A stretch of 64,000 nt of DNA from Candidatus Babeliales bacterium (GTDB lineage Bacteria > Babelota > Babeliae > Babelales > Chromulinivoraceae): contig JBAZWT010000001.1 in assembly GCA_041660205.1 (NCBI GenBank), positions 71,709 to 135,708 of the forward strand. Direction: 5' to 3'. Position 1 is the stretch's first letter. Every line of letters starts with the position of its first letter. This document shows, piece after piece, positions 17,757-26,708 of the stretch. Made by a program: the position numbers and the translations under genes. Under the pieces are notes generated by a model. The model saw only the letters and a program-made list of their open reading frames with translations, made no database searches and was not told the DNA's origin.

Positions 17757-19304
17757 TTAAGCTGCAACATTCAGAGTAATTTTTGAGAGAAGATATTTAA
17801 TATCATCATCTGCAAATCGAAGACCAAGTCCATAGAATGGAGAAGCATTGTCACTTACAAAGTCATCAACACCAAACGTCATGTAAAGATTATTGAGCAC
17901 AAATACTCGGTTTAACCATTTTACGTGCGGACGACGTTCATCGCCGTATTGAAGTCGTTGTAGACCGTGCATATCAAATATTTCAAGAGTGGTAATCCAA
18001 GAAAGTTTATCGGTACCAACAGGAATAAAGAAGTCTGCACCTGCACCAAAAGCTCCTTCAAAAAGACCTATGCGCAACGCAAGATTGTCATAAATTTTTC
18101 CGAATTGGAATCCATAAGCAAACGGTTGACGATGTTGTGTAAGAATTTGTGGCGCATGCATACGACGGTTAAGAGAAGCAACTTGATCATTAGGATCAGT
18201 AGGAATCTCATTGTATGGAATTTCTGAGAAGGTATTTTCTCGAGAATCAAGATAGGTAGTATATTGCCAATCTCTACTGACGAAACCTCTTTCAGATGAT
18301 GCAATTTGTCCCATGTAGAAAAAGCTGCTGCCAGTATGAATGCGTACGTTAAAGTAACCTTTTGTGTCAGTCCATCTGTATTGATCACTTGGTCGTTGCA
18401 TATTTTCTGAGTGAGCGTCAAAAATAACGCCGAGTGATTCAAATTTTGCTAAATAATTTTTTATACCAGAGACAGCTGTTTTAATATCTCGGTACATATC
18501 ATCTTCATTGACCAATTTACCAAGAAGGCCGCGACCTTCATCGATTTTTTGAGAAACTGAAGTAATGCTTCCAAATCCTTCGCGTGCTTCATCTGCTGCG
18601 CGTGAAAGCGACTGCGCAGAGCCACTTAACTGCTCTTTAAGAGCTGGAAGATCTTCTTTAAGTGTTGCTGTAAAGCTTTGCATGTTGTCGATAATAGCTT
18701 TTAAGGCATCTTTATCAGAAAGTGCGCCATCAAGAGACGATGCAATGTTGTTGATTTTGTAAGATGCGTTTGAAATATTTTCAACGATGTTTTTCATTTG
18801 TTCTGAACGTTCAGGACCGGTAAACGCATCTTTCATGCTATCGGTTATTTGTTCAACGTGCGTTGCGATATTTTTAAATTTAAACAGAAGTTCATCAACA
18901 GAAACCGCTTCGCGTCCTGGACGAGTTAAATTGTTTCCTGAATGAAGTTGCGGGAGCATAGGGTCCCCAGGAATGATCTCTAAGTACTTCGATCCAATTA
19001 AACCTTCTTGACGGACTATGGCATAAGCGTTGTCATATAAAGCGTATTTTTTGCTGACCATAATTTTTACTTGAGCAGTGCCTTTTTGGGTGAGTTCAAT
19101 ATTGTCGACCCAACCAACTTTTACACCAGCAATTTTTACTTCTGCTTTTTCTGATAATCCAGAAACATCATCAAAAGAAACTGTGAACGGATAATGCCCT
19201 GAAGAGGTAATCCGAAAAGCTCCAATACCCAAAACCATGAACATAAAGACGCTGACGGCAAGGATGACAAATATGCCAACTTTTGTTTCTGTATTAATCT
19301 GCAA
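17757..19304 (-). CDS. mlaD: MCE-domain (MlaD-like) lipid-transport protein
   Basis: Substrate-binding component of an Mla-type phospholipid transporter, anchored in the inner membrane with its MCE ring in the periplasm. An N-terminal membrane helix (about 9-30) is followed by one MCE domain (about 38-116, with VSGLSEKAEVKIAGVKVG), a long helical stretch (about 130-290) as in needle-forming MCE proteins, and a beta-rich C-terminal part (about 310-515) that typical MlaD lacks. The start is TTG at 19304: GGAGAA lies 5 bases before it and no ATG fits. The gene follows the gspK-like gene by 13 bases, so it is the tail of the pseudopilin operon, while mlaE and mlaF lie 38 kb away. Function as MlaD is well supported; the C-terminal region is unexplained. 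Confidence 0.9.
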   Translation of the reverse strand: MQINTETKVGIFVILAVSVFMFMVLGIGAFRITSSGHYPFTVSFDDVSGLSEKAEVKIAGVKVGWVDNIELTQKGTAQVKIMVSKKYALYDNAYAIVRQEGLIGSKYLEIIPGDPMLPQLHSGNNLTRPGREAVSVDELLFKFKNIATHVEQITDSMKDAFTGPERSEQMKNIVENISNASYKINNIASSLDGALSDKDALKAIIDNMQSFTATLKEDLPALKEQLSGSAQSLSRAADEAREGFGSITSVSQKIDEGRGLLGKLVNEDDMYRDIKTAVSGIKNYLAKFESLGVIFDAHSENMQRPSDQYRWTDTKGYFNVRIHTGSSFFYMGQIASSERGFVSRDWQYTTYLDSRENTFSEIPYNEIPTDPNDQVASLNRRMHAPQILTQHRQPFAYGFQFGKIYDNLALRIGLFEGAFGAGADFFIPVGTDKLSWITTLEIFDMHGLQRLQYGDERRPHVKWLNRVFVLNNLYMTFGVDDFVSDNASPFYGLGLRFADDDIKYLLSKITLNVAA

Positions 19305-19317
19305 ATTATTCTCCGGT

Positions 19318-20352
19318 TTATATCTGATAGGCCTTCATAACCTCAATGCTTATCAAACTATTTTTTGCCTTCGACCTTACTATAGTAAAGATTGTCGAAC
19401 TTGTCTCGTTTATATTTGCCTTGAGCAATAAGGAGAATATATTAGCTTCAAATTGTGTCGTCAATATTGTTTTTACTTCTTGAGCAAGATCTTTGTACTC
19501 TTTTTGATATAAATCTTTTAAAGAATTGTTCCAATCAGTTTCCCATTTTGCAGTTTTTGCACATTTTGAAAATAATTTATTTATTTCTTCCTGCGACATA
19601 TTTTGTTTTGGCTTAAGTCCTAAAATTTTGCACCAGGATTGCGATAATAGCCAAGGATTAATGGTATCTTGCTCGGTGGAAACGGTAAAAATATCAGTTA
19701 GAAAAACATTTTCTTTTTCAGACGCTTCAAAATTTAAAAAAACGTTTGATTGAAAAGCTGTTTCAAATTCTTTAATGGACAGTAATTCTGTGACATCATT
19801 AAAATCAAGTCCGCGGCTGGCTAGATGTTTTTCAAATGCTGGAAATAGAGAAGGTTTTTTTGTGATCGAAGCTATTTTTTCAAACAACCACGTGCATAAT
19901 TTTTTACGATCATTGGGCTGCCCTTCGTTTAAAAACTTTTTTTTCTCGAAGTCATATAAGCTGTTTAAATTTAATTTTCCTTGCTCGGATTGTACGGCAA
20001 TAGAAAGAGTTGCATCAACGCCATCAGCTTTCTGCGTGAGTTTGTATGATTCTTGTTTGTTAAAAAAAGGAGCAAGTTGCTTAAGGAGTGTTTGATCTGT
20101 GTTTGTCTCTGCTTTTGCGACAGCTGCTTTTTCTTCTTTTGGAGTTTGATCATTTGGCTCCTGAGGGGTTATGACGCTGTGAGCAAGAGCAACACCGCTG
20201 AGCGCCAGGCGATGTGTTTTTTGTTTTGCGACCAGCACTGTCATCAGCTGCCGGTAAGTAACTACTTGCATAAAATATAAAGAAACGATGACGGAGCATA
20301 CAGATAAAATGCTAAACAATAAAAATAAAATAAAACCTGGTTTTTTATGCAC
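19318..20352 (-). CDS. gspK: GspK-like minor pseudopilin
   Basis: Predicted tip component of the type II secretion pseudopilus. I start it at the GTG ending at 20352 because AGGAGG lies 6 bases before; the open frame upstream of this lies inside gspJ. The 344-residue product begins MHKKPGFILFLLFSI, a prepilin-like leader with Gly before Phe and then a hydrophobic helix. The Glu normally at position 5 of the mature protein is absent, as is usual for GspK. The length also fits GspK, which is larger than other pseudopilins. It overlaps gspJ by 8 bases and is followed 13 bases later by mlaD. The name rests on position, leader and length, not on a clear signature in the mature domain. Confidence 0.75.
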   Translation of the reverse strand: MHKKPGFILFLLFSILSVCSVIVSLYFMQVVTYRQLMTVLVAKQKTHRLALSGVALAHSVITPQEPNDQTPKEEKAAVAKAETNTDQTLLKQLAPFFNKQESYKLTQKADGVDATLSIAVQSEQGKLNLNSLYDFEKKKFLNEGQPNDRKKLCTWLFEKIASITKKPSLFPAFEKHLASRGLDFNDVTELLSIKEFETAFQSNVFLNFEASEKENVFLTDIFTVSTEQDTINPWLLSQSWCKILGLKPKQNMSQEEINKLFSKCAKTAKWETDWNNSLKDLYQKEYKDLAQEVKTILTTQFEANIFSLLLKANINETSSTIFTIVRSKAKNSLISIEVMKAYQI

Positions 20353-21304
20353 GAGGTCCTCCTGAAGCAGCTGGATTTGCAGCGCTAATAGCTGTATTAT
20401 TTGTAGGTGACTTAGCTTGATTACCTTTAGCTTTTTGCTCTGCTTGTGATCTTTTTTCTGCAAATGATTGTAAGCTTTGCTCTTGATTGATTGGGACAGC
20501 AAAAAATATTTCATAGTCAATTTCTGGTTTTTCAATGTCATGGACAAAAGAAATTTTTAATTTTATTGCTTCTGGTAAGTCTGGAGTGTCATCATCTTTT
20601 TTCTTTGCATCATCGCTTTTAGCTTCTTTTTGCTTACTGTCTTGTTTATCATCACGTGCAGATTTCTTTTTTTTGTTGTCCCACTCTTTAGCCCAGATGA
20701 AAGAAAGTTTTTTATTGTTGTCATCTTTTTGGGTTTGATCAATATAGCCAAATTCGATAGAAAGTTTTGTAATGTTGCTAGCTAGTTCGTAAAAAGTGCC
20801 TTCTTTCATTTTTTCAATATCGAAATCAGCCGATGGTTTCTTATCTTCTTTGCGCATGAGTTTAAAAACAGTTTCATTTTTTGGATCAGGAATTAATGTG
20901 TAGACAACTCGAACAAAGCAAGCAGTACTGTCACCATACATTTGTAGCGCATTAGTGGTTACAAAGGTTAAAAAACTGAGGTTTTTGTCATTACTTTGTG
21001 CGTATAAAAAGTTGTTTCGTTTTATTTTTGAGTCAGAGTTAATTGCTTTAGTTGCTGTTTCGTCTGTTGCTTTTAATTTTTCATAGATCTCTGAAGTAAA
21101 CCAAAGGGGCGAAATACCTTCAAAGTCAGTGCTTAACCGATCACGTAAAATCATAATCTTTGTATCGCTTGTTGTGATGCGTTGAACTGTTGCTGCACCT
21201 TTATTTATTTGATTATAAATCGTAAACACTGCAGTCATGAGCATGGTTGAAATCATCATGCTTATGGCAAACTCAAATAACGTAAATCCGCGTTGGTTAT
21301 TCAT
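20345..21304 (-). CDS. gspJ: GspJ-like minor pseudopilin
   Basis: 319 residues from the ATG ending at 21304, which overlaps the previous stop as ATGA and has AAAGGTG upstream. The leader MNNQRG precedes FTLFEFAISMMISTML, a classical type IV pilin-like N-terminus with Glu at position 5 after cleavage by a prepilin peptidase. The mature domain contains a very charged Lys/Asp-rich insertion (roughly residues 220-260) that ordinary GspJ lacks, and the C-terminal end is rich in Gln, Ala and Ser. The order G-H-I-J-K in this operon supports the J assignment. It should form part of the pseudopilus tip with the I and K products. Confidence 0.75.
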   Translation of the reverse strand: MNNQRGFTLFEFAISMMISTMLMTAVFTIYNQINKGAATVQRITTSDTKIMILRDRLSTDFEGISPLWFTSEIYEKLKATDETATKAINSDSKIKRNNFLYAQSNDKNLSFLTFVTTNALQMYGDSTACFVRVVYTLIPDPKNETVFKLMRKEDKKPSADFDIEKMKEGTFYELASNITKLSIEFGYIDQTQKDDNNKKLSFIWAKEWDNKKKKSARDDKQDSKQKEAKSDDAKKKDDDTPDLPEAIKLKISFVHDIEKPEIDYEIFFAVPINQEQSLQSFAEKRSQAEQKAKGNQAKSPTNNTAISAANPAASGGPRA

Positions 21305-21759
21305 GCAGCACCTTTGGGAGTTTTGGCAGAAGGAGCTTCTTCCTTTTCTTGTTTTGGTGGAATGTATAAAAATGAAAACCATTGATCTTCCTGTTTGTCA
21401 CGCGTTGCTGTTGCTTGCACTATAAAAACATTTTTTGAAAAATTTTTATACAGCTGTGATGACTGCGCAATTGGCTTGATAGCAATATCTAATTTTACAT
21501 CAGGATTATGTTTTTCTTGATGAATTTTAACATCGGCTACACTCTTTTTTTCTTGTAGCGCTTGCGCTAGTGTTAGTTTAAAATCGATCAATTCTTTATC
21601 GATTTCTAAAAGATTAGAGACCGAATTATGTGCCTTGGATAGTTTTTGAAAAATAGTTGATTGCATCATAAAAAGTGACGTACCCATAATGGTGAGTAGT
21701 GTCAGCGCGATTATAATTTCGATAAAGGTAAATCCACTACGGCTTTGCAAAGGTATCAT
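21301..21759 (-). CDS. gspI: GspI-like minor pseudopilin
   Basis: 152 residues from the ATG ending at 21759; the frame is open further upstream, but that part lies within the previous gene and the pilin leader fixes the start. The leader MIPLQSRSG is followed by FTFIEIIIALTLLTIMG with Glu at +5. Size and place between H- and J-like genes fit GspI. It overlaps the upstream gene by 23 bases and the downstream gene by 4, suggesting coupled translation. The C-terminus is Glu/Ala/Lys-rich and probably disordered. Confidence 0.75.
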   Translation of the reverse strand: MIPLQSRSGFTFIEIIIALTLLTIMGTSLFMMQSTIFQKLSKAHNSVSNLLEIDKELIDFKLTLAQALQEKKSVADVKIHQEKHNPDVKLDIAIKPIAQSSQLYKNFSKNVFIVQATATRDKQEDQWFSFLYIPPKQEKEEAPSAKTPKGAA

Positions 21760-22306
21760 GAAGTTTCGCCTGGCTATAAAAAGGGTTGATAGTGATAGCA
21801 AATTGATTGTTGGTTTCTTCGTTTTCATCTTCAATGTTAATCGTAACGGTCTGACTTGTGCCATCAGGCATAATGTAAAACCATGCATCGTGCGTAACTT
21901 TACCTTGGCCCATTTCATCAACGCCTTGGATGAAAAAGTTTTTAATCACCAAGCGCTCTGGAATCGTTGTGGAGCTGTGAAATATTCCCTCAGGCACTGG
22001 CTTAAATTGCTTGTGCTTGTCTTGCTCTTCTTTCGAAGGAGTATGAATTTTTACTTTAATTTCACGATGATCAAAATCGAAAAAAACTTGATGAATTTTT
22101 TTGGATGTAATTGCTTGATAAATGGTATCTGAGAGTAGCTGAGAAAATTGTGAAAAGAATTCTTTTTTTTCTTTGCCACGTGGGTTTGTTAAAAAGCGTG
22201 GCGCGACAAATGACATAAACATTGAAATCAAAAGTAATAAAACAAGGATCTCGATAAACGAGACCCCTGCTGTTGTATGTTGCGATAGCTTCTTACTTTG
22301 AAGCAT
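21737..22306 (-). CDS. gspH: GspH-like minor pseudopilin
   Basis: 189 residues from the ATG ending at 22306, giving the leader MLQSKKLSQHTTAG followed by VSFIEILVLLLLISMF with Glu at +5. The mature part is beta-rich with a charged middle. It overlaps gspG by 14 bases. The H assignment rests on gene order and size (GspH proteins are usually 150-190 residues); the mature domain is too diverged to be certain by eye. Confidence 0.75.
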   Translation of the reverse strand: MLQSKKLSQHTTAGVSFIEILVLLLLISMFMSFVAPRFLTNPRGKEKKEFFSQFSQLLSDTIYQAITSKKIHQVFFDFDHREIKVKIHTPSKEEQDKHKQFKPVPEGIFHSSTTIPERLVIKNFFIQGVDEMGQGKVTHDAWFYIMPDGTSQTVTINIEDENEETNNQFAITINPFYSQAKLHDTFAKP

Positions 22307-22715
22307 AGATTCTATCTTCTTCTTTTTCTGGATCGCCATTTGAATATAGTTCATATGGAGGAGTTGCTCCTGGAGTTAATTTATAAATTAAATCGTTGTC
22401 CCAACCATCTTTTGGTAATTCAAGAACTCCGCTATCTTCGTTACCAGCGTAAGGTCCTTGCCAATTTGAAGAGCCTTCTGGTTTTTTCAAAAGATCTTCA
22501 AGTCGCTCTGGGTATTTGCCACAATCCATTTTGTATTGTTTAAGTCCTACTTGAATGTTTTTGAGAGTGTTTTTTGTTGTCGTTGCTCTGCCGCGACCAA
22601 GTAGGCTCATAACGCGAGGTCCGACCATGGTCATGAGTATTCCCATTAAAACAAGCACAAACATCATTTCGATAAAGCTAAAACCTTGCTGTAATGTTTT
22701 TTGGTTTGAGATCAT
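22293..22715 (-). CDS. gspG: GspG major pseudopilin
   Basis: Main building block of the type II secretion pseudopilus. 140 residues, the usual size. The leader MISNQKTLQQG is followed by FSFIEMMFVLVLMGILMTMV, and the mature domain has the family pattern: long helix, then YKMDCGKYPERLEDL, a WQGPY segment and DGWDNDLIYK, which in other GspG proteins forms part of the calcium-binding loop region. AAGGAAC lies before the ATG. It follows gspF by 46 bases. This is the clearest of the five pseudopilins. Confidence 0.95.
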   Translation of the reverse strand: MISNQKTLQQGFSFIEMMFVLVLMGILMTMVGPRVMSLLGRGRATTTKNTLKNIQVGLKQYKMDCGKYPERLEDLLKKPEGSSNWQGPYAGNEDSGVLELPKDGWDNDLIYKLTPGATPPYELYSNGDPEKEEDRIYASK

Positions 22716-22761
22716 AATAAGTTCCTTTCATTTATGATTCTATTTTTTATGGACATACTTT

Positions 22762-23964
22762 TTACATTTCATACATACTCATCATTGGTCCCATGATTGC
22801 AAACATGATAAAACCAATGACGAAACCCATTAAAACGGTCATGATAGGATCTAATTTTGATGTAAGACTGTCGGTAAAATCATTGAGTTCTGTTTCATAA
22901 TTTTTTGCTACAGTCAAGAGCATGAAATCAAGATTACCACTTTGTTCTCCGGTGTTAATTAAATAAATTGCCATAGGAGGAAACAGACCAGTCTCTTTTA
23001 AAAATGGTGAAATTTTACCTTGTTTTATAATTTTATCTTTTGCAGCTTCAAGAGTTTCAACCAAAATGCTGTTATCAATAATGTTGCATACGATATCTAA
23101 AGCTTGCGATAAATTTACACCACTTTCAAGGAGCATGCCGAGTGTGCCGCAAAATTGTACAACAGCACTTGTTCGTGCAAAAAAATTTACAATAGGAATT
23201 TTGAGCTTGAGGTTATCAAGAGTTCGTTTTCCCTGTGGAGTAGATTTCCAATATTGAAATGCTACAGCAATTACAAGAATGATGATGACAAGAATAAGGT
23301 AGTGATTTGTTAAAATATATGATCCTGTCAGCAGTATTTGAGTTGCTAGCGGCATTTCTTTGCCAGCTGTTTTGAGCATAGATTTTAATTCTGGAATAAC
23401 AAAAGTCATGATCGCCACGACTGCTGCGGCAATGATTCCTAGCTGGATGAGTGGCCCAGAAAAAGCTTTACTTACTTTTTTTCGTGTTTCTTCTGTGCGC
23501 TCTAAATATTCAGTTAATCGTTCTAAAATAGTTTCAAGTTTACCACTTGCTTCACCAGCTTTAACGAGTTGAATGTAAATATTACTAAATGTTTTAGGGT
23601 ACGCTGCAAGTCCGTCGGCAAGTGATTTACCTTCTTTAACACCATCTTTCAAACTGATGATAATGGAACGAAGTTTTCCTGTAAATTGATCAGAGAGAAG
23701 TTCAAGCGATTGAAGGAGTGGGACGCCTGATTTTAAAAGAACTGCAAGTTGTTTTGTAAAAAAGATGATATCTTTAAACGATACAGGTTGTTCGAAAAGT
23801 GAAGCGAAAAATGAAACACCAGATTCTTTTTGTATTTTGACCTCAAACGGAAAAAGCCCTTTGGCTGTGAGCTGTGAGCGAACTGCTTCAACAGAAGAAG
23901 CGTCAAGATGACCGCTTACTTTTTTTCCTTCTTTGGATAAAGCACGATAAAAATAAAGTGCCAT
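22762..23964 (-). CDS. gspF: GspF/PilC inner-membrane platform protein
   Basis: 400 residues, typical length. Two repeated GspF domains are visible (about 65-190 and 265-390), with membrane helices near 165-190, 215-235 and 370-395. Motifs such as KSGVPLLQSLELL and LESGVNLSQALDIV mark the equivalent positions of each half. It anchors the assembly ATPase and pushes pseudopilins into the filament. First gene of the minus-strand operon, with AAGGA before the ATG. No gspE is adjacent, although gspE and gspF are neighbours in many genomes. It could serve a type IV pilus equally well. Confidence 0.95.
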   Translation of the reverse strand: MALYFYRALSKEGKKVSGHLDASSVEAVRSQLTAKGLFPFEVKIQKESGVSFFASLFEQPVSFKDIIFFTKQLAVLLKSGVPLLQSLELLSDQFTGKLRSIIISLKDGVKEGKSLADGLAAYPKTFSNIYIQLVKAGEASGKLETILERLTEYLERTEETRKKVSKAFSGPLIQLGIIAAAVVAIMTFVIPELKSMLKTAGKEMPLATQILLTGSYILTNHYLILVIIILVIAVAFQYWKSTPQGKRTLDNLKLKIPIVNFFARTSAVVQFCGTLGMLLESGVNLSQALDIVCNIIDNSILVETLEAAKDKIIKQGKISPFLKETGLFPPMAIYLINTGEQSGNLDFMLLTVAKNYETELNDFTDSLTSKLDPIMTVLMGFVIGFIMFAIMGPMMSMYEM

Positions 23965-24087
23965 TTTCGAAATCCTTTATCTTTTTTGAGACATCAAACT
24001 TGTAAAAATTTACTTTTATTTTAATTTAAAGTAAAAATATACCTGTGAAAAATTAAAACTTACATAACGTTAGCATATGGGGGAAAT

Positions 24088-25296
24088 GTGCACAAGTATA
24101 TTAAGTTTGCATCGTGGTTTATGCTTGCATTGATGGTAACACAGCGCGATGCGGTTACGGTACAGGTACAAACCAAAGTTAAAAACAATCAAGTTGTTCT
24201 TGCAAAGGAATCTGTAAAAACGAAGTCCTCGGACCTGATTCCAGACTTCGCCCAGGCGTCGCCTTCGGCTATGCCGGACACGGCCAAGGCTTCGTCGGAC
24301 TTGCGCCGTGGAACCAGCAATACATCGGATCTTTCAAAGGCGCCGGACAAGTTAGCATCATCCTCTGCTATAAATTTATCAAGCAGTGAACTAACGAGTG
24401 ATTCATTGTCGCGGCAAGAAGTTGATCTGATTAGTTTTTTTTGTAAACCAATTACCTTTACACCAGATGGCATTAGTTATTATTTTAAGTATGTATACAA
24501 TCATCCTGAGTATATTAATTATTTGCCGTACAGCCTTTCTCATATGATTCAATTTTTAGAATATGGCCAAAAGTCTAGCCAAACAGAGGTGTTTGCAGCT
24601 TCAGTTATTAAAATGTTTATGCAAAAAATCAAAGCAGTTTCGTACGTTGAAGCAGAAGCTTTTGCTGAATTTTTACCAAAATTAACTCAGGCTATGAAGC
24701 CGTATTTGGAAAAAAAAGAAGCGAACTTTTTGCATGAAATGCAGATTGTTTTAAAAGAAAAACTGACCACTATTTTTTCAAAATATTTTTCATATTTTCA
24801 AAAAAATCCTGATGGATTTATGGATTCTTTAGCTGAGCAGATTGCAAAACAAACAAACCAAAGCGTGACTCAACAGCACATTGAAGTGGAACACCTGAAA
24901 AAAGACGTTTTACGGTTCTTAGAGCTTTGTGCCAATAAATTGGTCTGGTCATCGAAAGATGATCTGCAGGTTTGGTATACATGTAACAGGCTTGCTCATG
25001 AATGTCAGATTTGTCTTGATCAAAAAGTTTTATGCAACCAAGATGCGCTTGATGATATGTGTTGGTCGTTTATTCATCGCTTCTGTTATTTTGTTGAGCT
25101 GTCGTCAGGATCGCTCAATAAAGATTTTTACTGCCACGTGCTTCATGATCTGCAAACAAAGCCGCTTATTTTAGTTGCTCTTGAAGAACAAGAAGATTTG
25201 ATGACGTCGAAAAAATCACATTTGATGATGCGCATGCAAGCATGTAAAGATCTATGTTGCTCTATGAATTTTGATTCAATGAAGATGAATATTTAA
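24088..25296 (+). CDS. Secreted helical protein of unknown function carrying GC-rich repeat DNA
   Basis: 402 residues from a GTG with GGGGGAA upstream. A signal peptide (to about residue 22) is followed at about 43-92 by a Ser/Asp/Ala/Pro-rich segment encoded by GC-rich DNA quite unlike the flanks. The rest (about 110-395) looks like an all-helical domain with many Cys (for example DECQICLDQKVLCNQD near 305). No known family recognised. The gene stands alone between a divergent gsp operon and a terminator. The Ser/Pro segment probably came from repeat insertion and would be a flexible linker. Confidence 0.7.
   Translation: MHKYIKFASWFMLALMVTQRDAVTVQVQTKVKNNQVVLAKESVKTKSSDLIPDFAQASPSAMPDTAKASSDLRRGTSNTSDLSKAPDKLASSSAINLSSSELTSDSLSRQEVDLISFFCKPITFTPDGISYYFKYVYNHPEYINYLPYSLSHMIQFLEYGQKSSQTEVFAASVIKMFMQKIKAVSYVEAEAFAEFLPKLTQAMKPYLEKKEANFLHEMQIVLKEKLTTIFSKYFSYFQKNPDGFMDSLAEQIAKQTNQSVTQQHIEVEHLKKDVLRFLELCANKLVWSSKDDLQVWYTCNRLAHECQICLDQKVLCNQDALDDMCWSFIHRFCYFVELSSGSLNKDFYCHVLHDLQTKPLILVALEEQEDLMTSKKSHLMMRMQACKDLCCSMNFDSMKMNI
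24221..24320. repeat. Composite GC-rich repeat block with palindromic element, copy D
   Basis: Within the 24088 gene. Positions 24255-24278 match, on the minus strand, the core of the elements at 13073 and 53357 (CCGGCATAGCCGAAGGCGA against TCGGCGTAGCTGAAAGCGA). Around it are CGAAGTC at 24221 and its reverse complement at 24244, and two TCGGAC words (24229 and 24295). The block keeps the frame open and adds about 33 codons. Confidence 0.65.
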
Positions 25297-25316
25297 AGTC
25301 TAAAAAACAATGTAAC

Positions 25317-25353
25317 AAAAATGGCGCAACTTTTACTGGTTGCGCCATTTTTA
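25317..25353. terminator. Bidirectional intrinsic terminator
   Basis: Stem AAAATGGCGCAAC pairs with GTTGCGCCATTTT around an 8-base loop. It is flanked by A and T tracts and lies between two converging genes. Confidence 0.9.
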
Positions 25354-25374
25354 TTTCGTATAAAATTTAATTCT

Positions 25375-26688
25375 TTAAAAGATCAGTGAAAACTGTGCGC
25401 CATACGTTGAAGCTATTGCTGCACGCATTCCTTTAAATGAATTTTTCCAGAAAATTTCAAACTGAGGAATAACGCGTTCATAGTCCCCACGCAGTGGACT
25501 ATAAACTGCTACAAGGGCAATATCATGACGAGTCATTTCATCAATGCTAAGTGATGAGTTAACGACTTCAAAATTAAAATCGGGACATATCGTTGTTAGA
25601 GTATCTTTTTGCTTACGCCAGTATTGATAAAATGTTTTAAATGAATACCGCTGAGAAGGGCTAAAAATTTGAGCATGAAGGTTGAAGTTTTGCAAGAACG
25701 CATACTGCTTGAACGTTTGAGTGAGCGTTGGTAAAAGTAAGCTTGTTTGTGTAGGGAATGATTTAATACGACGCAGCTTTTGATTGCTCCAAAAATACCA
25801 GAATTGTCCACTAAATCCAACTTCGCCAACTGTTCCAAGCTTCATGCTTAGTCCGCCACCAAAAGGTAATCCAACTGCTCCATCAGCTCCAAAAGATACA
25901 GGCATAATGATATGTTCGTTTGTTTTTACACCAGTTGGAAAACTTAATCCTACGCGAATGTTTGCTTGAACATTTCTAAGGACTTGACGACGTTGCGGAA
26001 AATCTTGTTGCCATTCCAAAAGTACCGTTAAATCTCCAGGACCAGATTGTTTCCAGCCGTTAACGCATAAGCCAAAATATTTTTGCGAATCCTGCGCAAA
26101 TGAATCAATAAGCTCTTGTTGAATTTTTTCACCAGAAAATAAATAGTTATTTCCGAGATACTGCCATTGCACGTTACAAAGTTTTGCAAAGTATATTGGA
26201 AGATAAGCGCTTACATAAAAAGAGTTGCTAAAGCTGTAGGTAGTACCGAGCGCTATTTGACCACATGAAAGGGTTCCTGTCGGTCTGTAGATACCATTTT
26301 CAAGGTTGCTCACGCCACCACCAGGTCCTCCAGCAATGCTATCAAGGAGCTGTGTGAAAGGTGTGGATAATTTTTGAACAGTTGCTCCGTTGGTGTCAAA
26401 TCCTTGGTACATAGAAACGACGTTTTGTATTGGTTCATAAATTTGCAAAACGTTAACTTCAAAAGTTTCTTCTTCTGCGCAATCAGTCGCAAAGCCTTTG
26501 ACGTTATAACTTTTTTCGCCAAGAATGTGTCCTTGCCAATTTTTAACAGCAGGTTTTTTGAGCCTGAGGTTGATATCGTATGGCACAAACATTCCAAGCG
26601 GAGTTATTGCTTGTGTGTTATGCATGCTCATAAAAAAGCACAGCGCAATGAGTTGTTTAGAAAAATTGTTATTGGTTGTTGTTTTCAT
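25375..26688 (-). CDS. Predicted outer-membrane beta-barrel protein
   Basis: 437 residues with a signal peptide (about 1-28, MKTTTNNNFSKQLIALCFFM then SMHNTQA) and a mature part full of alternating strands with aromatic ends, closing with Gln-Phe-Ser-Leu-Ile-Phe. The terminal Phe fits a BAM-inserted barrel. AAGGACT lies before the ATG. It begins 20 bases after the 921-residue secreted protein, so the two are likely made together. A transporter or adhesin role is possible; no specific family recognised. Confidence 0.7.
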   Translation of the reverse strand: MKTTTNNNFSKQLIALCFFMSMHNTQAITPLGMFVPYDINLRLKKPAVKNWQGHILGEKSYNVKGFATDCAEEETFEVNVLQIYEPIQNVVSMYQGFDTNGATVQKLSTPFTQLLDSIAGGPGGGVSNLENGIYRPTGTLSCGQIALGTTYSFSNSFYVSAYLPIYFAKLCNVQWQYLGNNYLFSGEKIQQELIDSFAQDSQKYFGLCVNGWKQSGPGDLTVLLEWQQDFPQRRQVLRNVQANIRVGLSFPTGVKTNEHIIMPVSFGADGAVGLPFGGGLSMKLGTVGEVGFSGQFWYFWSNQKLRRIKSFPTQTSLLLPTLTQTFKQYAFLQNFNLHAQIFSPSQRYSFKTFYQYWRKQKDTLTTICPDFNFEVVNSSLSIDEMTRHDIALVAVYSPLRGDYERVIPQFEIFWKNSFKGMRAAIASTYGAQFSLIF

Positions 26689-26708
26689 TTCTGAGTCCTT
26701 TTTTTGTA

